The notes beneath the pieces are model-generated. The model did no database searches. It had not been told where the DNA came from and saw only the letters and a list, made by a program, of their open reading frames with translations. This document shows, one piece after another, positions 1 to 10,012 of a stretch of 64,000 nucleotides of DNA (position 1 is its first letter; every line of letters begins with the position of its first letter). A program made the position numbers and the translations under genes. The stretch is from the NCBI GenBank assembly GCA_009809945.1, contig WTPW01000554.1:68837-132836 (forward strand), written 5' to 3'. This DNA comes from Gigaspora margarita (lineage: Eukaryota; Glomeromycota; Glomeromycetes; Diversisporales; Gigasporaceae).

Positions 1-89
1 AAATATCAATTAAAAACTGACAACTAAAATACGAATTAATAAAAACAACAAGAAAACAAAAAGAATGAAAGTTATAGATATGCAAATCC

Positions 90-461
90 TCCTACAGTGC
101 TATATCAAAAAATCTAACTCTACTGTGCTACATCCAAAAAATCTAACTTTACCATGCTATGTCCAAAAAATCTAATTCTATCATACTACGCCCAAAAAAT
201 CTAAATCTACAGTGCTACGTCCAAAAAATCCAACTCTACCATGCTACGTCCAAAAAATCCAACTCTACCGTGCTATATACAAAAATATAACTACTATGCT
301 ACGTCCAAAAATCTAAATCTACCATGCTCTACCTGTCCTGAAGCTAACTCTACCATACTACAAGTCCCGAATCTAACTCTACTGTGCTACGTCTAAAAAA
401 TCTAACTCTACTGTGCTACGTCTAAAAAATCTAACTACCATGCTATGTCCAAGAAACCTAT
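90..461. repeat. 29-bp tandem repeat array (minisatellite)
   Basis: About 12 head-to-tail copies of a 29-bp unit built around ctaactctaccatgctacg followed by tccaaaaaat. Unit starts at 114, 143, 172, 201, 230 and 259 are exactly 29 bases apart; later units are shortened or diverged (300-360). Differences are mostly single substitutions. No coding potential is seen. The identical period without unique spacers makes it a minisatellite, not a CRISPR array. Confidence 0.9.
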
Positions 462-931
462 AGTACAAAAGAGAGAAAAGCTTTAGTTCTAATGAAAAAA
501 GTTTAATAAACCAAAAAAAACACCAATAAACGGTGATTCTACAAACAACACCCCAATAGTAATGACAAAGCTCACAAGTTCACTTGTTCCAACTAGCAAA
601 TTTTGTGTCAAAAAATCCCGATCTTAAGGTCTCATTTACCTTTTTTAGCTCAAGTTATAATCAGGGATTAATTGGGATGATTGAAAGTAGAGGTTTTACA
701 ATATCGTTTCAAATATCGTTTGGCAACAAGTGTAAGTAAAAATCTTGTGAAACCTTTGATAGAAAATGATGTAAAAAAATGTGACAGGGCCAATCAAATT
801 TTGCTGAATTTTGTAGATCATTCTAGATCTTCAATTTCAAATGATCTTCAATTTGGAATATGCCCTGACTGTATTGGAGAGATTTAAAAACTTGTAAAAG
901 TATATGGCATGTTTAGATTATGTAATAAATA
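462..931. other. Non-repetitive AT-rich stretch with one weak short ORF
   Basis: The stretch holds a 68-codon plus-strand ORF at 681-887 that starts after a purine-rich leader and ends with a small Cys pair (CPDC). I do not recognise the product, see no homologous copy elsewhere in the window and no intron signals, so it is only a weak coding candidate. Confidence 0.25.
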
Positions 932-1012
932 GAGCAAGAGAGATATAGAGAGAGATATATAGAGAGAGAGATAAAGGGGGAGATAGATAGACAGAAAGAT
1001 AGAGAGAGGTTC
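932..1012. repeat. GA/GATA purine-rich microsatellite
   Basis: Imperfect run of gagagata and gata units on the plus strand with almost no pyrimidine other than T. Simple-sequence DNA. Confidence 0.8.
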
Positions 1013-1318
1013 AGATAAATTTAAATGTTTTTAAATAATAGAAAGATAATTCAAAAATATGCGAAATGTTTAAAGATTTTTAAAGGTAAATTAAATGCAT
1101 GAAATAAGTGAAGTATGGTAGTATGAAATATTTTAAAAGATATTTATGAATATAGATAGGAATGATATCAAAGAGAGGAAATGCAAAATATCGTTTGTAC
1201 TTAAATATTTTTGATTAATATTAAAAAATTTCTAATGCAATCAAATTGCTTTTGTATATTCATTAAAAAATTTTTTTTACTATTTAAAAATATTCATTTA
1301 AAGCAATCAATCAAAATA

Positions 1319-1567
1319 TGGGGGTGGGTTAATAGAAAAGGGACAAATCATTTTTAGTAAAATTTTTTTAATTTTTAAATTAAATTATCTTGACAACTAT
1401 TTAACCAAATTTGCCAAAAAATTTTTTATTTTAATTTTGAAATTATATAGAATTAAAATAAAAAAAAATTATTAAAGTTATTAAGATAGTTGTTAAGATA
1501 TTTAAGCTTAAAGTCAAGAAAACTTTTACTTAGAAAAAATTTGTTCCTTTTCTATTAACTCACTCCA
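1319..1567. mobile_element. MITE, 249 bp, TA target duplication
   Basis: Imperfect inverted repeats: tgggggtgggttaatag on the left pairs with ctattaactcactcca on the right, and pairing continues inward (tatcttgacaacta with tagttgttaagata). TA flanks both ends (1317-1318, 1568-1569), as expected for Tc1/mariner-type elements. No coding capacity. Confidence 0.7.
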
Positions 1568-1569
1568 TA

Positions 1570-2790
1570 TATTTTTATATTTAGATTTATAATACTTTTG
1601 AATTGTTCTTGATTAATAAAACTGTTTATGACAATTGCTTTAAAAGTTTTAGATTCATTTAAATTAAATATCATTTATACTATATTTAGAGATTAGCAAA
1701 GATTTTAATAAAAATTAATCTGATTTGAAAACAAATGACTATTTATAGTAAATGCATATTGTACATTATTCTTTTGTTTAGTAAATGTATTCCTAATTTT
1801 TAATTTATATTTTTTATGTAATCGAGTTTCGTCAGTTAACAATATGCATACTAATATAATAATCATAAATATAAAAAGGTTTATTATACTTTTTGTCTTG
1901 TTCATTATTTGTCAAATTGCAAATACTTAAATATATTAAATTTGGAAATTTGTTAACATAATTCATGATGATTTCAAATAAACTGCAAATATCATTTGAA
2001 CCCAGGTGGATAATCAATCAAAATATACATAAATTAATTACTTATTTTAAGATATATTTCAAATATATTAGAAAATTTGATAATTTTATCATTATTAAAA
2101 AATTAAATTATTATAAATTTACTTGAATTACATTTATATTTAGGTTTTTAAATACTTTTAAAATATTTCTATAATTTCCGCAACAATTCAAAATATTCTC
2201 AATTACTGGTAGTTGAATTTTCAAAGTTCACTAACATCTATTATTATAATTAATTTTATTTATTTCGCAAATGTGTGAATATTTAAAGCTTATAATTTAT
2301 TGTAGCATCGATTGGCTTGCTAAACAGATAAAAATTTTAATGTTTTTTACTTCAAATGAACTCCTTATATATTAATTACTTTAGTACTTATAAATATATT
2401 AAAAACCCTGATTATATAAAAAATAGAATGCTTCTATGTAACAATAGAATAATGCACAATATGCATGTTTGTGAAATTTTCTTTAAATAGACATCGTTTG
2501 ATTTCAAGTAGATTAATTTATTTAAAAGTATTTCACTTATTCTAAATATAGTAATAAAAGGTTAAAAGAATAATAGTTGCATAGAGGCTAATATATTTAA
2601 GGAAGTCACTGTATTGCGCATTGCTTTAATGAAATCAAATTTACTTTGAAATTAGAAGTTATTAAAATATCAAACTAGTACAATGGCATTTAAAACACTG
2701 AGATAGCAAAATATTTCTAATGTATTTAATATATTAAATAACTTGAATTTTATCAATAAATCATTATATTCTGAAAGTTATATAAGTAAT
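1570..2790. other. AT-rich intergenic DNA
   Basis: About 1.2 kb of extremely AT-rich sequence. The minus-strand ORFs at 1705-2017 have low-complexity composition and no recognisable motif. I see no repeat boundary or gene here. Confidence 0.5.
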
Positions 2791-2794
2791 ATAT

Positions 2795-3420
2795 AAAAAA
2801 AAATTTAAAAAAAAACAAAAAACAAAAAAATAAATGAAGCAAAACCATGTGAAAACTTGTGAAAGCTTGTGAAAACTTTCACCTAAATAAATCATTTCTC
2901 TAAAGAAGTGTTCTTGTAATTTAAAAATTGCTGGAGAAATCAGTTATGTGTTCTTGCAAAGTGTTAGAATCTGAGTTAGCTTGCAAAGTCAAATTGGTGT
3001 TCTTGCAAAGTGCCAAAAAGTTGTTAGTTTTCTTGTAAAAGGTTAATATTCTTGTAAAGTGTGAAAAAATTAAATAAAAAAAATGAAAAAAAATGAAAAC
3101 ATAAAAAAACAAAGATTTAATTTCAATACATTATACAACATATTGAAGATTTTGAAAATATGGTCAATGCGTTCTTGGCATAACCCAGGTTACATATTTT
3201 CTGATTCAGCCAGTACTAAAATATTTTGAAATTTCAAAAGATATTTTGAATTCTTTTTTGAAATATTTCAAAAACATTTTCAAAATATTTCAAAATCTGA
3301 AATATTTTAAAATATATTGCAAAATATTTTAAAAGATCTTGTGATATGCAAAACTTTTAAAAGATTTTGCAGGTTCACAAGATCTTTTGAAAGATTTTAC
3401 TACTATAAATTTGCTAATGA
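2795..3420 (-). mobile_element. CATCAGC-family element, copy A (partial, decayed)
   Basis: Matches the right-hand part of the copy at 34184-35968: A-rich tract, a block with repeated cttgtgaaaact motifs, then a palindrome-rich subterminal region (gaaatatttc, cttttgaaag) and the end ataaatttgctaatga, close to ataaatttgctgatg in the intact copies. Most CpG sites of the other copy are TpG or CpA here. The left terminus is not visible, so this is a truncated copy. The same core words (tggtcaatgcgttcttggcat, pieces of it) occur in copy B. Confidence 0.65.
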
Positions 3421-3740
3421 ATATAATATAAATGAGATATATATGTAGTATATATTAGGGCACTTAGTTTATAGTTTTTACTTTTTTAATTTTTGCATTC
3501 TTTAGATCTATTAGTATTGTATTTTGTATAAAACTTGACTACTATTCAAACTAGAATTCAAACTACTGTAAATACTATATATTCAAAAAATCATTCTATA
3601 ATATTTTAAATAATATATTTTTTTGTATTGTTAAAAATTATATAAAATCTTTACATTAATAATAATTATAATTTAAAAATATTGTATTCTATCATGAATA
3701 AGCACTCTCTTTTTTGAAATTTTAAACTCAAATATTTTAA

Positions 3741-4253
3741 GGGTAAAGGTACAAATTGCAAATTACATATAAAATTCATGGTATTAATTTATTCTTTTAA
3801 AATTTTGTAAAATTTTTTTAAGCAAATTGATTTTGAACTATTAAATAAAAGTATAGAGCAGGTTTTTCTGATTCTAAAAATAGCAAATTTGTTAAAATTG
3901 GTTAAATATTCGTCAAGTTATAACAATTTAAATTTTAGTTATCAAAAGTTGTTTACAAAATTATATAATGATCATATGATATTAACCAATCAAAATTAAT
4001 CATTTTGTATAACTAGAGAAAATTTGAGCCAACTGGAGGAAACTTTATAACATATAGAAGTATAACTTTTTAAATATATACTTTTATTAAAATTTTACTA
4101 TTATATAATGTGTATTTTGTTCTATATATTATAAAATTTTAGTCAAATTTGATTACAACTGTGAAAAGTTTTATTGTAGTATATTTTAAATTTTTATATA
4201 ATCTCATTGTACCACTAAAATTATATGATAAATGATCTATGTACCTCCTACCC
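3741..4253. mobile_element. TTAA-flanked TIR element, copy 1 (513 bp)
   Basis: Termini gggtaaaggtac and gtacctcctaccc are inverted repeats, flanked on both sides by TTAA (3737-3740, 4254-4257). A second copy of the same sequence lies at 25685-27682, split there by a LINE, which confirms the boundaries. No ORF. TTAA targeting recalls piggyBac, although piggyBac ends normally read CCC next to TTAA; a PIF/Harbinger TTA duplication plus one shared base is the alternative. Confidence 0.75.
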
Positions 4254-4300
4254 TTAAAATATCTAATAAAAATTTATTTATTTAAAATTTAAGATTTATA

Positions 4301-5122
4301 ATGTATGTGGAGGACCAAGATTATGATGGCCAGACCCAATGTACAGGGCAGGCTATAGTATTCTGCGCAGCTGTGAGAACCGAGCTTAAAATGGTGAGCA
4401 TTTCTATAGAAGACAACTGCAATACTTCAGATATTATATCTTCATCTCCCTCTGAAGTACAACCTTCTTTTCATACCTCTTTGCCATTAACTAACACCAA
4501 CTTCAACAACTATTCAATATCAGAAACCTATAATGAAACTATACTTATAAAAGATTTTAGTGATGAAAAAATTGAAATTCCTATAAACTCTTTAACTGAT
4601 AGAAACTATAATGACCCAAATGATAGCTCTTTTGAGTTATTTAACCCTACAACATGCTATAAACAATTTCTTTATTATTATAGACTACAAGCCTTACCCT
4701 CTCCACAAACTGTAAGCACCTTTCTGCAATATATACTAGAATACTACCCTATGTTTTATTCAAACCAATATATCAAAATTTCTGTCAAACCACATTCTCA
4801 AATTGACTACCTTTTCACAGAAGCACATATTTATCTTTCATACAAAAACCTAGTTCCAGGTCACTTTATAATTTCATTTTTTGGAAAGCTACCAACCTTC
4901 TGTAATATAGAGCTCAAATCATTCAATAATAATTTTCAAATACTAATTTTTACCAATAATCATTTTTTTACATCATCTAATTCACAACTATACAAATTTC
5001 CAAACCTTAATATTAATACAACCCCTATAACCAATACTCAAACAATTATACACAACTCTAACTCACCACACATACCAAATAAAACAATACTAATCGAACC
5101 TGAATATATTTCTATTCTATAA
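4301..5122 (+). pseudogene. LINE 1 ORF1-like / N-terminal segment
   Basis: A 273-codon open frame directly after the 5' target duplication. The first A of its ATG belongs to the duplication, so the start is partly supplied by the target site and the natural start may be the internal Met 31 or lost. The product is rich in Ser, Thr, Asn, Ile and Phe; I recognise no zinc knuckle or RRM. Residues 125-205 contain a Tyr/Phe-rich, possibly folded region. It ends by overlapping the endonuclease frame, which begins in a different frame within 20 bases, so in the intact element the two were probably one ORF or closely overlapping. Function in the element is inferred from position only. Confidence 0.6.
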
Positions 5123-5890
5123 AAATAGCCTTACTTAATACAAATGGTCTTTTACATCCTACAAAAAAACTCCTTATTGAAGAAACCCTAAGTCAAAACC
5201 AATATGATATTTTTGGTCTTTCAGAGACTTACTTAACTCAAAAAGATGGAAAATTTCTAAATAACAAGATTAAAAACTATACTAGCTTTTGGAGCTCTTT
5301 TTCCAACCCACATCAAGCTGGTGTAGGACTTTTTATTCACAACAAAATCTCCAAATATATTGCACATACTTACAATTTTAATGGCCATATAATAGGCTTT
5401 GACCTACATTTCAAAAATACTCCTATTAGATTACTTCAAATTTATATTCCCACTACCGAGAAAAAACAACTTCGAAAAGAAACATAAGAACAAATTATCA
5501 CATTATGTCAAAATCCTAAATATCAATACATAATTATGGGAGACTTTAATAGTGTTCCCAATCCCCGAATTGATCGATCTCCTTCAAAAAAGACCTCAGT
5601 TCCTGAAACTCAACTTATTAAATTTCTTATTAGTCACCAATATAAAGATATCTACCGTTTTTTTCTTTTCTAATACTCAAAATTTCACATTTCAACACTC
5701 AAATATTCAAAGAAGAATAGACCAAATCTGGACTAATCTGAGTATTACAAATATAGATTATACAGTTATTCTTCCAAATAATATCTTTGAATCAGATCAC
5801 AATACAATCACACTAATCACACTAGAACTATCTGTTATAATTAACAAACCCAAACCACGCAAACAACATAAAAGGAAAAAATTTCTCTGA
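5104..5890 (+). pseudogene. LINE 1 endonuclease domain (APE/exo-endo-phos type), broken
   Basis: Conceptual translation in frame 1 shows the APE-like order: NTNGL near the start (Asn of motif I), a LSETYL segment with the metal-binding Glu, GVGLFIH, IYIPT, then IIMGDFNSVPN with the catalytic GDFN signature. After a frameshift in a T-rich run near 5665 the domain continues in frame 2 with RRIDQIW and ends with SDHNTI, the SDHxP-like catalytic His motif. This enzyme nicks the genomic target for target-primed reverse transcription. An in-frame TAA at 5485-5487 and the frameshift inactivate it. Confidence 0.85.
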
Positions 5891-6374
5891 AAAAACTGTA
5901 CTAGAGAAAATATAGAAAATTATACAAATTAAACTACACTAAATTTGCAAAAACTATATCCACAAATAGATCAAATTACTAACCAAAACCAGCTCAACAA
6001 ATTCTGAAATAAACTTCAAAAAACTTCAATTAAAGCTTCTACCAAACACATTCTCTTTCACAAAATTAATACTATTAAAGAAATTAAAGAAACTTCTTCA
6101 TCAAAACAAACTCCTCTCTTTTATAGATTTAAAGAAATTCAATATTTCAAACATCATATTTCCTCTTCTAACTTTCCCTCACTCTGTAAAAAATATATAT
6201 TGCAGTATACTTCAACTACCAATATCTACTTTATCACAAATTAAAGAAGAATTTCAGCAAATCAAGACTGCTCTTAAAATCCAACAACAACAAACTATCT
6301 ATAAAGAAATTCAACAAAAAATTGAAAAATGTAATTAATCCTTTTTAGAAACCCCAAAATTTTTTTATAAAAAG
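5891..6374 (+). pseudogene. LINE 1 linker between endonuclease and reverse transcriptase
   Basis: Decayed coding sequence, continuous with the flanking domains. It contains several stop codons in all frames and Gln/Lys/Ile-rich stretches typical of the linker in this class. No independent function is visible. Confidence 0.5.
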
Positions 6375-7900
6375 ATTCTTGAAAAATACAATAATATACA
6401 TATTGATAGACTATCTATTAAAGATTTACTTCTTACTGAACATAATGAAATTCTTAACGCAATTCATAATCACTTTACTGAATACTTTAAAGAAAAACCC
6501 CTTCAACCAATTCTACCTTCCTCTGAATTTCACTCCCTTTATGAAACACATCCTGAGTATGAAGAATACTATCATAACTTATTTCAAGATATCACTGATC
6601 AAGAATGGCAAGATATCTTATCCAATCTTCCAAATCAAAAAGCAGCAGGTTCCTCTAAAATCTGCTATAAACACATCAAATATGCTAGTTACAAAGCAAA
6701 ACACTCTTTAAAAAATTCTTTAACAAATGCTCTCAACTTCAAAAAGTTTCTATAGATTGGAAATCCTCTAATATTTTTTTATTCCAAAAAAATCTAATTG
6801 GGATTTTACTCTAAATCAAGTTTGCCCAATTTTTATTATTGAATCTTTCAAAAAAACCTTTACCAAAATTTTCACCAAACGACTTGATCAAATTATCTCT
6901 AATAACAATCTTCTATCTGGTCTAAATTTTGCTGCCTCAAAAAATTCTTCTACCCACATTCCTATACAAATTCTTCATAATACTATTGAACACTATAAAA
7001 TACACAATAAAGAAGCTTGGATTCTTTTTCAAGATATGTCCAAAGCATTTGACAAAATCAATATCTCACACCTTCAAGATATCTGTAAAAGAATTGGTAT
7101 TCCTAGTTTAGGTATCAATCTAATTACTGAACTATACTCATCAAGACAAGCAAGAATTATCACTGCTCATGGTCTTACTTCTCCTATTAACATCCATTCA
7201 GGAATAGAACAAGAAGAGATCTATTCTTCTTTACTTTAAAAAATTTATATGACCCAATTCTTACCTTTATTCGTCAAAAATACCAAAACCATTTACTCAA
7301 AATTGCAGCACAATCCCCTCTTGATATAATTACCAATACTACTACTACTAGTACTTCAATTCCACCATTAGCTTATATGAATGATACAATATGGCTTTGT
7401 GAAAGCTCTGAAACTATGCAAAATATTCTCAATAACACTTCTGAACTCTATAAAATTAACAATATAGAAGTCAACCCTACAAAATCTGATTTACTTCATA
7501 TTCGACCTAAATCCCACAAAGTACAAACAACTCCTCTGTTATTCAATAATCAACCCATCTTATTTAGGAATTCTAATGATATTATTAAATACTTAGGTAT
7601 TTACTTTGATGAAAATGGTTCAACCAAACCAACATTTGATGCAATTGTTAACAAAATTGAAAACTTTATCCAACTAATAAAATACAAAAAACTTACACCC
7701 TTACAAATCTCATCACTTTTTAATCTTATACTTCAACCCTCTATTGAATATCTTCTACAAGTATATATCATTCACAATAATCTCCAAACCAAATTATCTT
7801 GTCTCTTTACTATTCAGACCAAAAAAATGCTCTCTCTTGCCAAAAACACTAACAATATAGTTCTTACTAATCCTATAATATTTAATTTACCAACCCTTAA
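6375..7900 (+). pseudogene. LINE 1 reverse transcriptase domain, broken
   Basis: Reverse transcriptase of the RVT_1 type. Frame 3 gives ILSNLPNQKAAGSS, the conserved LPxxKAxGxS entry motif; frame 1 continues with WDFTLNQVCPI and ESFKKTFTKI, then palm motif A in ILFQDMSKAFDKI (first catalytic Asp present) and the SRQARI/GIEQEE region of motif B. After a further shift near 7215, frame 3 carries motif C as LAYMNDTIW; the expected pair of Asp is Asn-Asp (codons at 7380-7385), so the first Asp of the pair is lost. IKYLGIYFD marks motif D/E. The domain stops at 7900 where the hairpin element begins. At least two frameshifts and a stop near 6756. Confidence 0.85.
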
Positions 7901-8967
7901 CAGTCATAGGACATGTCCTTAAAAAATGGCTCAAATGTTGTTTATAATAAAAATTATAATAAAAACATATGAATTTACTATAGATATGGATTAGAAGATT
8001 CTTTTAAATCTAACTTATTAACTTAAAATTAAATTTTTCGGGGTATAGAACAAGGGAGAAGAAAAAATTGAGCTTAAAGATCGAATTAAAATTTTACCGA
8101 TTTTGCACAAAACAAAAATGTAACTTTTCCAAAAATGAATATTTTTCGATTTTGAGATGAGAAGCATATGTAAAAACATGCTTTGAACAACTTTACTTAG
8201 TCAGCAAAAGTAGGTTACCTTGTAAGAAAAATGGGTTATCCATGTGCTAAAGTTAAAAATCTTGGGGTTTCAATATAAAACTTTTTTTTTTGATTAGGCA
8301 ACCTACTTTGGGCTCTTAAGCAAAGTTGTTTGGCATGTAATTTTATCACACATATAATATTGAAATGTGTTTTTTCGACCTTTTACTAAGTGAAAAATGG
8401 GGTTAAAGTTCGAAAAAATTTTTTTTTTTTTTTAAAAAAATTTTTTTTAAAAAAAAAAAAAATTTTTTCGAACTTTAAACCCATTTTTCACTTAGTAAAA
8501 GGTTGAAAAAATGCGTTTCAATGTTTTGTGATAAAATTACATGCTGAACAACTTTGCTTAAGAGCCCAAAGTAGGTTGCCTAATCAAAAAAAAAGTTTTA
8601 TATTGAAAACCCAAGATTTTTAACTTTAGCACATAGATAACCCATTTTTCTTACAAGGTAACCTACTTTTGCCGACTAAGTAAAGTTGTTTAGAGCATGT
8701 TTTTACATATGCTTCTTATCTCAAAATCGAAAAATATTTGTTTTTGGAAAAGTTACATTTTCGTTTTGTGCAAAATTGGTAAAATTTTAATTTGATCTTT
8801 AAGCTCAATTTTTTTCTTCTCCCCTTGTTCTATACCCCAAAAAATTTAATTTTAAGTTAATAAGTTAGATTTAAAAGAATCTTCTAATCCATATCTATAG
8901 TAAATTCATATGTTTTTATTATAATTTTTATTATAGACAGCAATTAAAAGGACATGTCCTATGACTG
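7901..8967. mobile_element. Giant hairpin (foldback) element, copy 1, 1067 bp
   Basis: Near-perfect palindrome with arms of about 520 bp that meet in an A/T run around 8434. Ends are CAGTCATAGGACATGTCC and its complement, flanked by TTAA at 7897-7900 and 8968-8971. The end contains the perfect palindrome GGACATGTCC. It interrupts the LINE 1 reading frame. A diverged sister copy lies at 16220-17254. No ORF; transcription would give a long double-stranded RNA hairpin. Confidence 0.9.
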
Positions 8968-8983
8968 TTAACAATTTACCATA

Positions 8984-9089
8984 TTGTCATGAAATAATGG
9001 GCATGGGCATTATTTAGAGGTTTCGCCTGAATTAAGCTTAATTTAGGCTGAAATTTGTAATTTTACCCCTGCGCATTTTTTCACGACAA
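8984..9089. mobile_element. 106-bp MITE, TA target duplication
   Basis: Short inverted-repeat element with ends TTGTCATGAAATAATG and its partner CATTTTTTCACGACAA, flanked by TA at 8982-8983 and 9090-9091. An internal palindrome (attaagcttaat) sits in the middle. It lies 16 bp beyond the giant hairpin inside LINE 1. Confidence 0.8.
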
Positions 9090-9091
9090 TA

Positions 9092-10010
9092 CAGTAATTC
9101 AAAAAACAAGTTTTGCTAATATTGAATATACTTTTAACTCTAGTCCAATTCTTAAAAATATCGCTATTATCCGTATTAAATCTTGACTTACCAAAGTATG
9201 GTCACCAGACCTTACTCAAAACTTATTTACTACTCATAGTCGTAAAACTAAAAACTTTAAATTCATTTTTCAACTTTCACAATTAGCCAAAAATAATATT
9301 ACATTATCAAATCTTTATCTTAATTCTTATCATTCAGATTTCTTTTCTAATATACATCTAATTTATGATATACTTCCTTCAAATCTACAAACCTCTATAA
9401 TTAATAGTTTGAGAAATAACTGGTTACTATTCATAGAACAAATTACAACTGCAAACAACAAATATATTCTACCATAGAATAATATTTATTTGCATACTAA
9501 TAAACCTACTAAAGATCGTCAACCTTCATGGTTCTTCAACATTCTCAATTTCATACAAGATAATAAAATTGTAACTATCTGGCCTTATCTTAGCCTACCT
9601 TTGATTAACTCTTTTATTAACACAACTTATCTTCTTTCTCCTTTAATAACCTCTGATTCTTTTTCACTTATACAAATACACTATATCTCTAACCATAATC
9701 TTTATCTATCACATCAAACTTCTCTATCAAAAACTACAACATATAAAATAATTTCTTCAGATTCAGGCTATATACAACTTCTATCTAATATCTCTTCACC
9801 TTCAAATATATTTTCATCCTTAAATCTTCCCTACAATCAAATTAACAAATCTAGCAATCCAACACATATTCAAATAGATTACAAAGAAATTCTCACCCTA
9901 ATCCATATTTATAATCTCACTAATACTACATCTTCTTCTTCTTAATCCATACCACAAATTTATATTCCTATACAAGAAATACAACTTATATACCATTTAA
10001 CCAATAATAC
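9092..10010 (+). pseudogene. LINE 1 region between reverse transcriptase and RNase H
   Basis: Decayed coding sequence in continuation of the reverse transcriptase. The open part is 9490-9942 in frame 1 and follows a run with stops near 9184 and 9475. It reads through to the CATCAGC element; removing that element with one TA copy joins this frame directly to the RNase H frame. The translation is Leu/Ser/Thr/Asn-rich without a named domain. Confidence 0.65.
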
Positions 10011-10012
10011 TA

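Noticed and set aside
90..461. CRISPR array suggested by regular 29-bp periodicity
   Set aside because: The whole unit repeats with no unique spacers, and the context is eukaryotic.
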